Part shown: positions 12,201 through 25,000 of the stretch, in pieces
Layout of the letters: the number at the start of each line of letters is the position of its first letter
How positions within the stretch are numbered: position 1 is the first letter of the stretch
NCBI GenBank assembly: GCA_022605955.1
Contig: JAKCOZ010000014.1
Location: 10,794,001-10,858,000, forward strand
Direction: 5' to 3'
Source: Rallus limicola
Lineage: Eukaryota > Chordata > Aves > Gruiformes > Rallidae
DNA length: 64,000 nt
Translations under genes and position numbers: made by a program
Notes under the pieces: model-generated
Databases searched by the model: none
Seen by the model: only the letters and a program-made list of their open reading frames with translations
What the model was told of the DNA's origin: nothing

Positions 12201-13640
12201 GATTGCCAGAAATGGTGAATTTTTGGACAATATAGTCTAAACGTTATAACAACTTAGAGGACTTAAGTTTACTGTATACATGATATGTGTGAATTATACA
12301 ATGACTGGTATAGGTCAGCAATCAACCTTCATTAATGTATTTGACCAGAAAATGAAGTGTTTCAAGACACTGAAAAGTTGATATTGACACACATGTGTGT
12401 ACTGATTACACAGAGGCATGCATGAGTCTCCTGAAATAAGATCAGATCTGTGTATTGAATGTGGAAAACAAGAGGGGCTTTATACCTTCTATAATAATAC
12501 TTAAAACATATGTGTTAAGTGATAAAATAATTTTAATGGGAAAACAGTATTCCTTTTTTTGAAGAAGCAGTTTTGCCCTTATCAATTGTTGTGACAGTTG
12601 GCTTTTGAATTTTCCTGTGATTAATTCACATATGGCAGAGGGACCTGTGATTTCCCATTGAATTTTCTTATTATAGTGGGAAGGGTTGTTGAAAACAGAT
12701 ATTACCTTCTCCTTTGTAATGGCCCTTTAAACACTTGAAAAAATATCATAATTTCTATTCTTCATTCTTAACATCTTTCAAATAAATTGCCCAAGTACTT
12801 TCTCAAGGTATTATGTTTCTTTATATTAGAATATTATTATTGGTCTGCAGCAGACTTGTCCTGACTGATGAACATCATTTTGGAAATGTAATGCCCCATA
12901 TTGCATGGCCCTCTAGCTGAAACCTTCTCAAAGCAAAATAAAAGGTAAGATTTCTTCAGGTTTCTTGTAGATAAATTTATTTTTTGTAAGAGCAATACTG
13001 TTTTGATTCAGCTTGTGCTCTCCTCTAAACCTAGATCATTTTCAGAAATGATCCCTAACTTGTTGTTCCCATGTCCTTTATTATGCAATTGATTTTTGTT
13101 GCACACTTCCTTATTGATTTTCAGCCTATTTTTTGAATTTATCAAGAATTGTACTTTTGCATTCTAATCTTGTCCTCCAATACACTTATAGTCCTGGTCT
13201 GACGTTGCCTTGGCATTTAACAAGACTATTTTCTGTTACATCATGCACTTCATTAGTGAAGGTATTGGATAGAAGTGGATACAGTTTGATTCTACTCCTT
13301 GCTTATGGTTGTCTAACTTGTGTTGCACAAGTTTCAAAGACTTTTTAAAAACTGTTTACCTAGCTTGTTGAGATGGTATCTAAGCCTTACCAATGGCTGG
13401 AAACTCAAGATAGCTCCTGCTCTTTTCCCAGCAAGAAAATCTATTAACCTGAAAAAAAAAATAAGCAAATTATGTTATTTGAGATGATTACTCATGACAA
13501 ATCCATACTAGTTGTTATTTATCACTTTGTTACTTTCCAGGCTTACAGGTAGACCAGTTATTTGATTCAGATTTTTGCTAGGAAACAAATTAATTTCTTT
13601 GTAATTCTCATGTTCCTCTGTTTACTTCTCTAAAGACAAC
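9233..13640. other. Non-coding, no recognisable feature
   Basis: AT-rich sequence without a repeat family I can name. A tandem nine-mer (tacatctga twice) sits at about 12184-12201. The open frames, such as 11842-12108 (-) and 13133-13348 (+), are short, with no motif and no flanking signals. Confidence 0.6.
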
Positions 13641-13713
13641 TGTTTCCTGGTTTTGGTTGGAGTTTGTTGTGGGTTTTGGGTTGGTTTTTTTGTTTGTTTT
13701 TTTCTTTTTTTAA
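13641..13713. repeat. G/T-rich low-complexity tract
   Basis: About 70 bases of almost only T and G, ending in T runs broken by single G or C, starting near 'tgtttcctggttttggttgg'. It is a low-complexity tract. The 86-codon plus-strand frame at 13664-13924 begins inside it and is a consequence of the stop-poor composition. Confidence 0.8.
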
Positions 13714-16700
13714 GTTCTTCATTCTTCCTCCAGCAGTTCTCACATCCTGTCAGTTCTGCCATGGGGAGCAGGGCAGACTGGGGGGGAAGCCAGGGGCAGC
13801 CCCATGTCCTTTTCCCTGGGTGATAAGGGGTTGCACTCAGAGATCTGACAAACTCCTAACTACCCTAATAATCTACAATTTTGTCTTTCTGTTCTTGAAG
13901 ATCTTGCTCATTTTCCTCTCCTAACAGCTGTACTAATCCTCAGTCACAAATAAACCTTTTTAGGGAAGAATGTGTCAAAAAAGACTGTGACATTTTGTTC
14001 TTCTCAATGTTACCTGCAATTAGCTTCCTTGTTTCACAGAGAGAGTAGGCCAATACTTTTTTCAGACTTTGTGCTTCCCACTATTAATGCACTTCTAAGG
14101 CAGTCCTTGTTATTCTTGATGTAGCTTGCTAAATGCATCTATTTTTGAATTTGGCCTTTCTGGATTTGTCTCTATCAGCTTGAAATATTCTTCTCAACAG
14201 TGTGACCTAGTTTCTACTGGTTGCTCTCATTTTACGTGGAGGTCAATGAAGAACTTACAGCTGAGACAAGCTGAACTATTGTGTTTCTCAGTCTTCCCCT
14301 GCACTGGGATATGTTGTGCTTTTGTGATCAGTATGCTTTTTTAGGTACCACCTTACCTTATAATTTTTTCTTCCGTTTAGAATAGACTCGCTTTTTCAGA
14401 TCAAGAGCTCTGCATAGCAATTACTTAATAAATAATTATAAAGCTGATTGCTTACTCAAAAGGACTGATACCTACGCATAGCTTTCATGGCATTTTTTAC
14501 TCATTAATTTTGACAGTTATAATTGCTAAGGGTAGAAATTTTGAGAATGTGCAAAAATTAAAACTTCAAGATGAGTTCTAGAGAGACAGGCAGTCTGTTT
14601 TGTGGATCATCATATGCTTTCATGCCCCTAATTCCAAGCAGTTGCTTTCACCATTGGTCTTAATGAAATTAGGTAGCCTTCTTGCACAAGTGCTACCCAT
14701 CAGTACGAGAAGGATAGATTCTAGTTTAGACTGAAAAAATATGTGAGCCCACAATATCTTTAAGGTGTGAGAATTGCACATAAGAGGTTAAAAACACTCT
14801 TGTGGATGGCAATCCTCAAATGTGGTGTGAGAAGCAGCCAAAGGGTGGCCCTGTTTTGGCTAGAGAATGCGGAATAAACAAATAGATAGTTTCTACAAAG
14901 AATTTTGAAGGCCACATTTCATTATTTAATATTTACTATTTAATGATTATTGATGTTTACCCTCCTAAATATCATAATGAGCTAAAAGGAGTACATGCTA
15001 AACATATATGACTAGAGTAGTCGACTCTTCACCCAAATCACATTAAACATCACCCATGAGAGGGGACAGACAATGCAACACAAGGTACACAAGATAGTGA
15101 GGAAGTTATCCCTGGCAGAGGAAATAGAAGAAATTTGACTTATGGTGAGGTTTTTACCCCTTCACTCATACCAAACAACATCTGTACTTTATAAATTACC
15201 CTTAGGTAGGCCCACTTAAAGAGAAATAAAAATTCTTAAACAAGTGGAGGACAGTTTACTCTGTAATCAGTAATTGATTTTCTCTTATTTTTAGGGTTAT
15301 GTGGACAAGACACGAGAGAACTTTTTTTTTTCCCTTTTGGACAAGTTTCCTTTTGAGACCACATTCCAAAACCAGAACATAGTTCAGATCAAAAAGGGGA
15401 CATGTGAAGGCTATTAACAAAACAAGTGCATTTTCCCTTCTTTAATCAGATGGGATTTTTATTGCTGGATAGGCCATGTAATATTATTATTATTTTCTTT
15501 CTTTTTTCTTCTAAAAATAATCTTGAAGACCTGTTTATCGTAAATTTAAATACATAGTAATCTTCAGAAAATAATAAAATAAATATGTCTACTTTATTTT
15601 GTGGACTTAAAAGAAGAAACCAAAGAATGAAAAACATGACATGTCCCATGAGACAAACATGAAAGGATGACTAAAGACAGATGAGAAAGTTAGATTACAT
15701 TTCACTTATAATGTTAGCTCCTCTTAATTATGGAACAGACAATGAAATGTGCTTTATATCATCAATGGAAAATTGATGCTCACAGTGGGTATAGTCACCA
15801 ATTATTTCCTAGGATGCATATGTCCGTTCTTTCCATATAATAAGTGCCAAATTTCACAGGTCTATCAGAAAAACTTAATACATACTTAAAATTGTTTAGT
15901 TCGAAACTTATTTATTTCTAAATAGGATCAGATACTAGCACGTTTAAAAGATATCTTTACAGACTATGCTTAGTGAAATCTTAGATCACTTGTGGACCTG
16001 GATCATATATGTGTATCTACAAGACTGATCTATTAAATTGTTCTATCTTACAGGAGTTACAATAAAACACACAAATAGAACTCAGAGCACACATTAATAT
16101 TGTAGCATTTTGAGAAAATTGTGCTCACCTGCACAAAGATCAACTGGCAATACATTGGTAAATGAAATGAAGCTATATTTGCTGATCTGAAAAGAAATCT
16201 AAGCCACCTTTTGTGTCATCAAGTACACAGTTCACCTTCAGTATCCCAGCTTGATTCTTTACTGCAGGCTTCATGTGTTCTCCAATACTTGAAGCCACCT
16301 CCACTCCATGCCTTCCCCTGCTTGATGTGTTCAACCCTACCTTTTCGGATGCAAAACATACTGAAATACAGAAATCTCTGTAACCACAGAGTTAATCATG
16401 TGAAATAAACTGCACTTTTGGGAATGATTTAAGATTGATTTAGACTATGATTTTCTATATTTTGGGCTGCTTCAATCTCTACTTTTTATTTATCCTGTCA
16501 TCTTCATTATGACTTTTATTTACCACTGGGAAAAGGAAACATGGTTACTCATGCTGATTGTTTATGACTCATGAGTGTGATCTATGTTCTGGGGTATGTG
16601 TCCTTTTAGTTCCCCCATTCTGAAATGCAGAATGAGATATCCTTGAAGTTCACAGTCCTTATCTGTGTAGGAGAAAAGATCCAACTGTTTCTACTTAAGT

Positions 16701-19700
16701 AATATCTCTAGAATCATCAACATGATCAGTATGTCACTACTGAACTGAATTGCCACACCACAGGGTTTGAACAGAAAGAACCTAGTCAGCAGTAACAGTT
16801 GCCATACAGATCTTCATCTAAGGCTTTTATTAAAATGTAGTTGCGTTAGGATTAAACCTCCTATTCAGAAATAGGCAATGACACAGTGAACCAGCATCCA
16901 TTTATTTCTATATAGAAATCAGTGCAATAGGGCAATTTAGGCAATGCGTCCCCATACCATGCTATGCCAGGCCATACATTTTTAGGCATCAGCCATTTCA
17001 TTTTGCAGTATATCTTAATCAGATTTTACAGATAAACTGCACAAGAATTATGTATGGTGATTTTACTGTGCAGAAATATTGAAGATTTATAGTTTATGAG
17101 CTTACTTTTATCTTCATCACAACTCACATTTACTTATATAAAAGCACACAAAACTCAAGCAATTTTCTATGAACTTTAATTTTTCAAGTACTTAAAGTAA
17201 AATTTCAGAATAATATTATTCCTTATGTGTTTATATGTTTTTCCTGTAAGATACAGAAAAGCTTGGATTGATTCTGAAATCAGAAAACAACTATTATGAG
17301 GAATTTCAGAAAATATATCTTTTCTAATGGAAAATTTATTCAGCTTTAAAAGATTATTTTTATTAAACAGTTACTTTGGGACCACTTAAATAATAACATC
17401 CTTCATTAAACTAGAAAAAAGTTTAACATCATTTCTTATTGAAAACATAAAAGTAAGCAATCAAATAAATTTATGGGATACTTTCCCTGTTCATTCATTT
17501 ATTTCTTGTTCATATATACAGTCAGAAATCCACACTTACTGGGGACACATTTGTAATCATGGACCTGCACATGTAAAGTTTACAGGTGTAACTGAGGCCA
17601 AAATCATCATAGGATATAGAGATCTGAAAAATTAGTTATGAATGATCCATGCTACAAATTGGTACAGCAGCACTGAAATCAAAGTTGTCAGAGGAGCAGG
17701 TTCATCTATTACGAAATGATAGTTATAGTACTCACTAAAAGGATCCTCTCATTTCTTGACAAAAACTAAGCACCGCTGTATTAACACATAAAGATGAGTT
17801 ATTTTAGGGTTCTCTTCTTGTTGATTGAATACAGTTAATGACTATTGAAAAAAGTTCCATACCATACCTTTATCTATAGTAATTTTAAGGATGTCCCTGA
17901 AAAAACTTATTACAAAAATGTGAGAAATACGTCTTCTGTGAGGTGCCTTTCCCTAACGTGAAAATTCCGCTACTGTTTGAATTCCAAGGAAAGGTAAAAT
18001 TTCATTTTATGAGGTCTACCATTTCTAATCTTGGAGCTACATAGAACCTGTTCATTTTCAGTGATACAGCAGGATAGCCCCTGTAATCAGTCTCCCTGGG
18101 GGAGGAAGAAGAAGTAAAAATCATGTTAGTACGATGTTTATTTGTTTAAGTCCTTCAGTTGATTACTTTATGAAGATCACACATGTGATCCTTCACTACA
18201 GAGTTTGTATCTCATATGAAGACACCAAGTGTTCACATAAGAACATGTTTCATACCTTAAAAAAAAATTTCAGCTGCCTGATAAGCATCATACAATTATG
18301 CTCAGTGGTTCTTAAAAAGTCTATAGGAGAAGATTTTTCAGGAACAAGAAACGTTATGATTGCTAGAACAGCAAATCTCTAAACTGTCACTCCAACATAA
18401 GAAAGCTGACCAAATGTCCTTTCTTCCTTAACCATTTGCCTCCCTCTTTAGAAATATCTAAGGTATTTAAGAGACTCTATACTCGTGACAGTAAATTATG
18501 AAATGAATGTTGAGTCTAAAAGTACTTAATAATGAATTTGGAATTAAATCAGGTTTTGTATGTCAGCAATCAAATGATTTGTTAAAAGACAGCTCATTGA
18601 ATTGATGCTTAATGCTCATCTAAGGACAAACTAAGTTTTGCAATATAATTAAATGAGCAGAAATGCATAATCACAATCTTATTAATATGTTAACCTTGTA
18701 AAAAATATATTAGTATTGCAGGCATCTAACAAGATAGCAAAGGGAAGTTAATTAGATTTCAAGTGAGTTGCTAGCCATGCTAATTCATATTTTATAAGAT
18801 TATTAATTAAAAACCAACATGCTATAGCTTCACTGTGCTATCTTACTCTATTTTATACCAGCTCTGACTTACAAGTAAATTAAACAAAGTAAGTATAAAG
18901 AATTAGAATAGTGCAACTAACCATTTCTTGCTAATATAGCAAAAATTATGCTGCAAATGGTTTATATTTTATGTATTTATCACATTTCATGAAGGGCTCT
19001 TTTCAGTAATCACTTAGTCAACGTGAATTGTCTAAGCAAACTTAAGTATAGGGATGACAACACAAATATGTATGTTGAGGCACTTTTTATATTCTCATTT
19101 CATTCATGAGAGAAAATTATATTATCAAAGTCAATCAAATCAAATTAAAAAAATAACACACTGACAGGTATTCTTCCATTAGGCCAATGACACAAGTCAC
19201 CAAATAAGCCATTCTTTTTAATTTAACAATTAATCTATCTTCTTAGTCAAGAAAGCAAGCAATCAATACTGTTGCTGGACTTAGCACAACAGCTGTAAAT
19301 GTGCAGGATTTTCCATTCATCACTGTAGCACTAAGAAGCCCCATTTATGAATGGCTTCTATACTTACATTATTTTACCACATTCTCAGGTGATAAAGATA
19401 CAAGAAAGTAAGGAAATTTTCAGTGAAATCAAGAGCATAAATTCCCTTTAGAAATAATTACAGTAGCACAGCTGCATCCTTCAGAATGCCCAGTTTTCTG
19501 AATGAAACTAAAAATCCTTTGTTTTAGGTCAAGTAGGATACTAACTCTGGAGAATAGCATGAACCTGCAGATTAGCATAGGTTCAAGTCTCTTCTTTATC
19601 AAACTAATCAAATACTCTGGGTATTTCTTCTGTGTATTACTCTGAAACACAACCTGCCTACGCAGCTGCTTCCATGTCACCATTCAGGGCATGTAAAGCC

Positions 19701-20866
19701 AGAAGTCAGTGCTTCTCTGACTGCTTTGGCTCCTGCTAGGACCATCCCAAATCCTTAGAAAATGCTATACTTTTTTATAGTTGCTTTGATCTGAGACTTC
19801 CCTGCCAGAGCTTTCTTCTTGGCAAGATTTTATGGATGGCACCGCAAACTTACAAGGTAAGACAGTGCAGCTTGGTTTCCAAATGTTGACGTAGTTTTGA
19901 CTTGTGTTGCAAAGCATAGCCCACTCAGTTCCTTATTGGTTTGTGTGCTCTGATTTTATATACCTTGCTATAGCAATCTTGATTTCTTGTAGAGTTTTTG
20001 TTCCCTGCTATGACTTCAATGTCAGGATGTTGTTTACCTTCTGTAAGTTTCAGCCTGAAATAGTAAGTTATTGAACTGCTCCATTTTTCCCTTCAGGCTA
20101 CCATTTCAGTCCTATTCAGTAATCAGCCTGAGCCACAGAAAGCTATTTGTTTCATTTACTGTTTTAGATCTGGCCACACCTCTGCACATTTTAGAACTAT
20201 AAGTAGTTCCTTATATCTCACGCCTCTTCATAGTTTAGTTTCCCACAAGTAGGAAGAAGGACAGAAACAAAAGGCACCATCTTCACCCAGCCCAGCCTCT
20301 CTGAGGAGCTCAGAGAACTTTTTGTACCTTAAAAAAAACCTTGCCTTCCAACTCTTCTGGATCAATCATTTTCTCTTTTCTATTTCACTTTTTTTTTAAC
20401 TTGCACATTAGCCTTTTTTGTTAATACCCAAAGACAGCTACTGACTTACCTCCCTTTTCTGTTAAATTTCTCATGCATTTTGCTTTTTTTATGGCTTCTG
20501 CTGTGGACAGCTGTAAGTCTTTGCAGCTCCTCCCTGTGTTCCCCTTGCTCTAGATGAAAAGCTACTGTTAAATGTAGCTTGTTACTTGACAGTCCTGTCC
20601 TTATCACTTGATATAGAGGGCAACATCAAGTTCCATCTCCGTCTAAGACTTGTGAAATATTCTAGATACCTGGAAGCATTACTGGTCCTCACACAGATGG
20701 CAATGCAGGGAACACCAGTGTGCAGGGAAGCAAGGGCTCCTCTTCACTAATTAAGAATCTCAGTTCTGTTTTCCTCACTACTGGATTGTGTGTAGGGCCT
20801 TGAGTCATTCAGCTAATTGTTTATTTTGCTCTACAAAAATATCTATTTTCAAAGGCTTAATCTTAC
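13714..20866. other. Non-coding, no recognisable repeat or gene
   Basis: About 7 kb of AT-rich sequence with short chance frames only. A slightly GC-richer patch follows at 13740-13850. The stretch 18540-19270 is free of recognised repeats and full of homeodomain-type TAATTA/ATTAAT words. It is discussed as a possible conserved non-coding region, which cannot be judged without other genomes. Confidence 0.55.
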
Positions 20867-20880
20867 ATATATATATATAT
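20867..20880. repeat. Short (AT)7 tract
   Basis: Fourteen bases of AT dinucleotide between 'cttac' and 'ttactg'. It is short and of little note apart from likely length variability. Confidence 0.9.
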
Positions 20881-21749
20881 TTACTGATTGTACAGTAATG
20901 CAGTTATAATGTATTTTAATCACAAAATAAAGCCTGAGTTTCTCAGGGTCCTTTTATCCAAACTATGTATTTTTATGTGCAGTGCAGGCAACAGTGTGCA
21001 CAACATAGGTAATTATGCATTCAGTTTGAAATGTCCTGGTATTTATCCTGTCACCCCTGTGCAAAATTATTCACTGGTAAGTGCAATATGAGGTTACAAG
21101 TAGCATGTGCAATTATTTTATTTATTTGTATTTCTCTACACAGAAAAGCTGTCCTGAAAGTTTGTTCAGAAAAATGATAGTGAATCATATCTTGGCAATT
21201 ATATTTCTTACAGACAGACAATCCAGAAACATTAAAAGCTCAGCACACTACTACTGTAATGTACTAGAAATATGCCTTAACAGTTGCCAACAGAACAGTA
21301 CCCCCTCTTTTTTTCTCTTACCTAACCAAACCTCATTCCTACCATACCACATCACCACAGGTCAGGCTTGAAGTGGCTTGTGCCAAGGACCTAATGACTA
21401 TTCAAGTAGCTACCCTGAAGACATCAGGAGAGCATTTCTTCCACTTATCCACCCAAAAGATATCAGGAGAGACATCAGGGAGCCATTCACACATCGGAAG
21501 CCATTCATACATTGGACATTCTGTCATCCACCCTGAAACATTCCCACAAGCCAGGTGGAAGCTTGTGGTGATGCCAAGGATGACCACAAAAAGGGATCAT
21601 TCTGCCATGGAAAAACGGAGGGAAGCAAGGGAGAATGAACAACCAAGGAAGACATGGAGACATCAAGGAACATCCCCCACTTCGGGTCCGAAGACACTGA
21701 AGAATACTCTACTATTGGACAGAACGCTGTAGCCTAGCCTCCTGGTGGC

Positions 21750-21834
21750 TCTCTTCCCTGCCTCTCTCACTCTTCTTTTCCACTCTCTCTATCTCTCTTT
21801 TCCACCCGTTTCTTTTTCTTCCCCCCTTCCCCTG
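21750..21834 (+). repeat. Polypyrimidine (C/T) tract inside the LTR-like block
   Basis: About 85 bases that are nearly all C and T ('ctctcttccctgcctctctc' onward to the run before 'cccctgcac'), with only scattered purines. It could be part of U3/R of an LTR. It lies 20-100 bases upstream of the AATAAA. Mirror-like parts could form triplex DNA, but no such structure is shown. Confidence 0.85.
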
Positions 21835-21852
21835 CACGTTTGTTGTGGGCCA

Positions 21853-21858
21853 AATAAA
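21853..21858 (+). promoter_or_regulatory. AATAAA polyadenylation signal of the LTR-like block
   Basis: Canonical hexamer in 'ggccaaataaagcaac', followed about 40 bases on by T/G-containing sequence ('ttaattctgttctctgagaa') that could act as the downstream element. AATAAA is frequent by chance in AT-rich DNA. Its position after the pyrimidine tract in a GC-richer block is the only reason to list it. Confidence 0.35.
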
Positions 21859-22031
21859 GCAACTTTAACCTTGACTCACTTTCAAGTCTTAATTCTGTTC
21901 TCTGAGAATTGCAAAGAACTGATCATGATAAAACACCTGACAATTGGACATCACTCAGGGGTTAAGCCCAGACGCCCTACTCCACCCAGATGTCCTATGC
22001 CACCCAGACTGATCTGAAGTTCTGTCGGAAC

Positions 22032-25000
22032 ACAAGGTGGTTTAATTTCTGCCAAACTAAGTCTTGTCCAGGTTGTGGATCATGACAACTACACAGAACA
22101 GTAATTTTCAAAAGTGGATGTTTTACCAGCAGCTAGAAACATATCTTCTGTTTTTCCTCTTAAGGAGCCTCAGACCATTTGTGGCTCTCAGAATGTCATC
22201 AGGTGTGTGGGCAGAAAAAATAGAAGAGTCAAAAAATTTCTTTTGAGTGTAACTTGCTTCTCACAGGACCTTGGTTTTGTACTTGACAGGAGTCTAGTTC
22301 AAACACTTTGATTAAATGCTGCAGTACTAGTAAGAAAAGCCACCTTTTATACAGGTTTCTGTTCAAGGGATTCTTGCCTTTCTTGGCAGTCAAAACTGGG
22401 CACCCCGGTGGATCAGTAACTTCTTTGTTCTTTACAGTGCACTGTTAAAGAGGTACAGGACAATAAACTGCTTCCTCCCAAACTCCTATACCTTCTTTGA
22501 GCCCAATGGTTTTTGAAGTCTGCTGATAGAGTGTATGACAGTAAGCAGCAAGGTTCACAGCTGAAAGAAACAACTGTACTTCTTGGACATTCCTGAATGG
22601 GGAAAAAAATATGCTTTTCTTTTATCACCTAACAGGAAGTGACTGTTTGAAGTCAAAGCTAGGCTGTGAGATTTTGCAAATCTTAGGGATTTTCGTAAGT
22701 AAAAGCCTCTAAGAAATCCATGATCTTTGTCTGCCTTTATCTCCAACCCAGCATCACTTTTCTGGGTTTGTGTCTACACCAAACTTCAGCCACCTCATTG
22801 TCACTCAGCTCCAACAATAAGTGAAATAACAGGATGAGCTACATATTCTTTTGTTTCCTCACCTATGCAACCCTGAAAACATAGATTATATTTGTCATTA
22901 TAAATTGGTCCTGGTTTTGAAAAGTACTTTTCCTGTTACAGTAATATATATAAACACAGAGTACTAGATAGATGTCCAACAAGGACAAGTAACTTTTGAA
23001 AAGGCCAGTCAATATCATAGATTTACCCCCCCCACTTATTTTTGCCAGCAGAAAATAGCCAAAAAGGTCACAAAACTGTACTCATAAAAAGTAAAGCTTC
23101 TTCTAAAATTAAGTGGGTTTGTTTATTCCTATAGAATTTGCTTTCAAATCGTGGAGATGTTTGGTTTCTATTGGATGAATTACTGAACACAAATACTATG
23201 TCATGCATTAGTGCAGTAATTCTTCTTCCAAGCTAAATAAGCAAGCACATCAAAAGATATAGGTGTAATAATGCCATGAGTGATAAAACACAGTGTTCTG
23301 AAAAATCAAATTTCAAGAGTGTTTGTAATTATTAAATATATCAAATTTTAAAGGACTTGACACTCTTCTAATACTGTGGTGTTTTAAATTTTATTTGAAC
23401 CATTCCAATGATGATGTCTCAATGAGAGATACATTTGGTTTTGCTTAGTCTGGAACCTGATATCAGATCATTGCTCTGGGCTCAGAGGTGGTGCTGCGAG
23501 ATCTTACAGACTGCCTTTCTGTAGATGAAACTGGGGAGAAATAGGAGTGAAAGGGGAATATTAGCATGCAACCCAGCATAACCCTTTGGCATATTGAATC
23601 ACCAAATTAGTACAGCAAAAGGCTGGCTTTCAATAGTTCTTTATTTTTTCTTTCTTTCTTTTTCTCTTTTCCTACTAGCCTGGGGAGAAAAATCACCTGG
23701 AATTTTAATTTCTTAAGTTAGAAACACTGAAAAAATAAATAGCAGCAACAAAACTTAGAACAGTTTGACCTAATTTATAACTTCTAAATGCTGGTTTCGT
23801 TGAAATGTCTTTATTCATATGCAAGCCAGGTTGTCTTATCATTTTTACCCTGATGCTTCTACTTTCATAAATCATATATCAAGTTGATAAAAAGAAAGAC
23901 AGCACAGCCCTAGGAAAATTCAACAGGTTGTCAGCAATTTCTTATTCAATAATTTATGAGAACAAGATGTCTCCATTACATAAATAATTCCTTTACATTT
24001 CATTCAATTATGCTGCTATTTTTGATGTTTATTATTGAGAGAAAGCATGGCTTTTGAAGGGCAAAGTGGATGTTCAGGGTTGAAATAATTGCTGAGCTCC
24101 AGAGATTAGTGATTTGTTATTAATAACCACCCATAACATAGAATGTCCGCATGCAGAAAAGTATCTTCCTTGAAGAAGAAATAAAATGCACTGTGAAGCC
24201 AAAAGCTCAGACCAAACAGAATAGGTCAGAAATTTTTTCAATAGCTTTCTCCCTCCTTAGAAAAGTAGGATCCATTTAAACTGAAGTTTATTGTTTAGTT
24301 TATTTGCTGCAATCATTGACAGTGGTTATTGTGACTTTTTACAGATGTTAAAATAGACAATTAATTAAACAGAAAGTCTTTTCTTCCTCAGCTACATATG
24401 CAAGCAGAGGACACTGAAACCTCTGAAGTTACTGAACCCTTTGTCCCTTTCCAAAGCTCTCTTTACTTTGTAGTTTCTCTTGGAAGGGGCAGCTCCTACT
24501 TTGGCAATTGTGGGGTCACTCCCACTGGAACTCTGTAAACTTTGCTGCAATCTTTTTGTAACTCTGTGTTGAGAACATGCAAGCACCTACAATTGTATGG
24601 CACATGAAACTGCAAATCTTATATAAATTTGTTACAACATGCAACAATTTTTTACAACATCTAACATGTTTTTGTAGGTGATTTGTTTTAAATGCTGTTA
24701 AGAGTTCAGGTGGTTTTGTGCACCCTTCACAGCAGCCTGCAGTGGAAATGTCACTGGTTAGCCCAGGTCTATCAGAGATGGGCATACAGTGATACAGGCT
24801 AAGCAAAAAAAGGGATAAATTGGGGAAAGTTAAAAAATCCTTTCCAACGGAACGACCCTTTGTCTCTAATCCAGCATACAACCACCAAATCCCCTCACCT
24901 TCTACTGGTTTAGTGATGATTGATATGTACCATTCTTGGTTTTATTATACCGATCCTTTAGCCTTCTGTTGGGCTAACATGCAAACGGAAAAAATCTGCA

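Larger units (their letters stand above)
21360..22031 (+). mobile_element. Probable LTR (endogenous retrovirus) or related retroposon, family unknown
   Basis: A block that differs in texture from both flanks: GC-richer, with a purine-rich first half containing short tandem duplications (the 'catcaggagag' word recurs around 21424-21478 and 'ccattcacacatcggaag' is followed by a near copy). A long pyrimidine tract then follows at 21750-21834 and an AATAAA at 21853-21858. About 170 bases of U5-like sequence follow, ending 'tgtcggaaca'. This order resembles an LTR with U3, polyadenylation signal and U5, and CA is a usual LTR end. I could not find the matching TG start, a target-site duplication or a primer-binding site, so the left edge is a guess and it would be a solo LTR. 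The 119-codon frame at 21373-21732 follows the tandem words and looks like stop-poor repeat sequence, not a protein. Confidence 0.45.

Noticed and set aside
21373..21732. 119-codon plus-strand frame as a protein gene
   Set aside because: It lies inside the LTR-like block, its His/Ser/Gly part is encoded by short tandem DNA duplications, and no domain is present.
24516..24881. 121-codon minus-strand frame
   Set aside because: No recognisable domain. It overlaps other frames on both strands (24392-24586 minus, 24820-25017 plus) and has no splice or promoter context.
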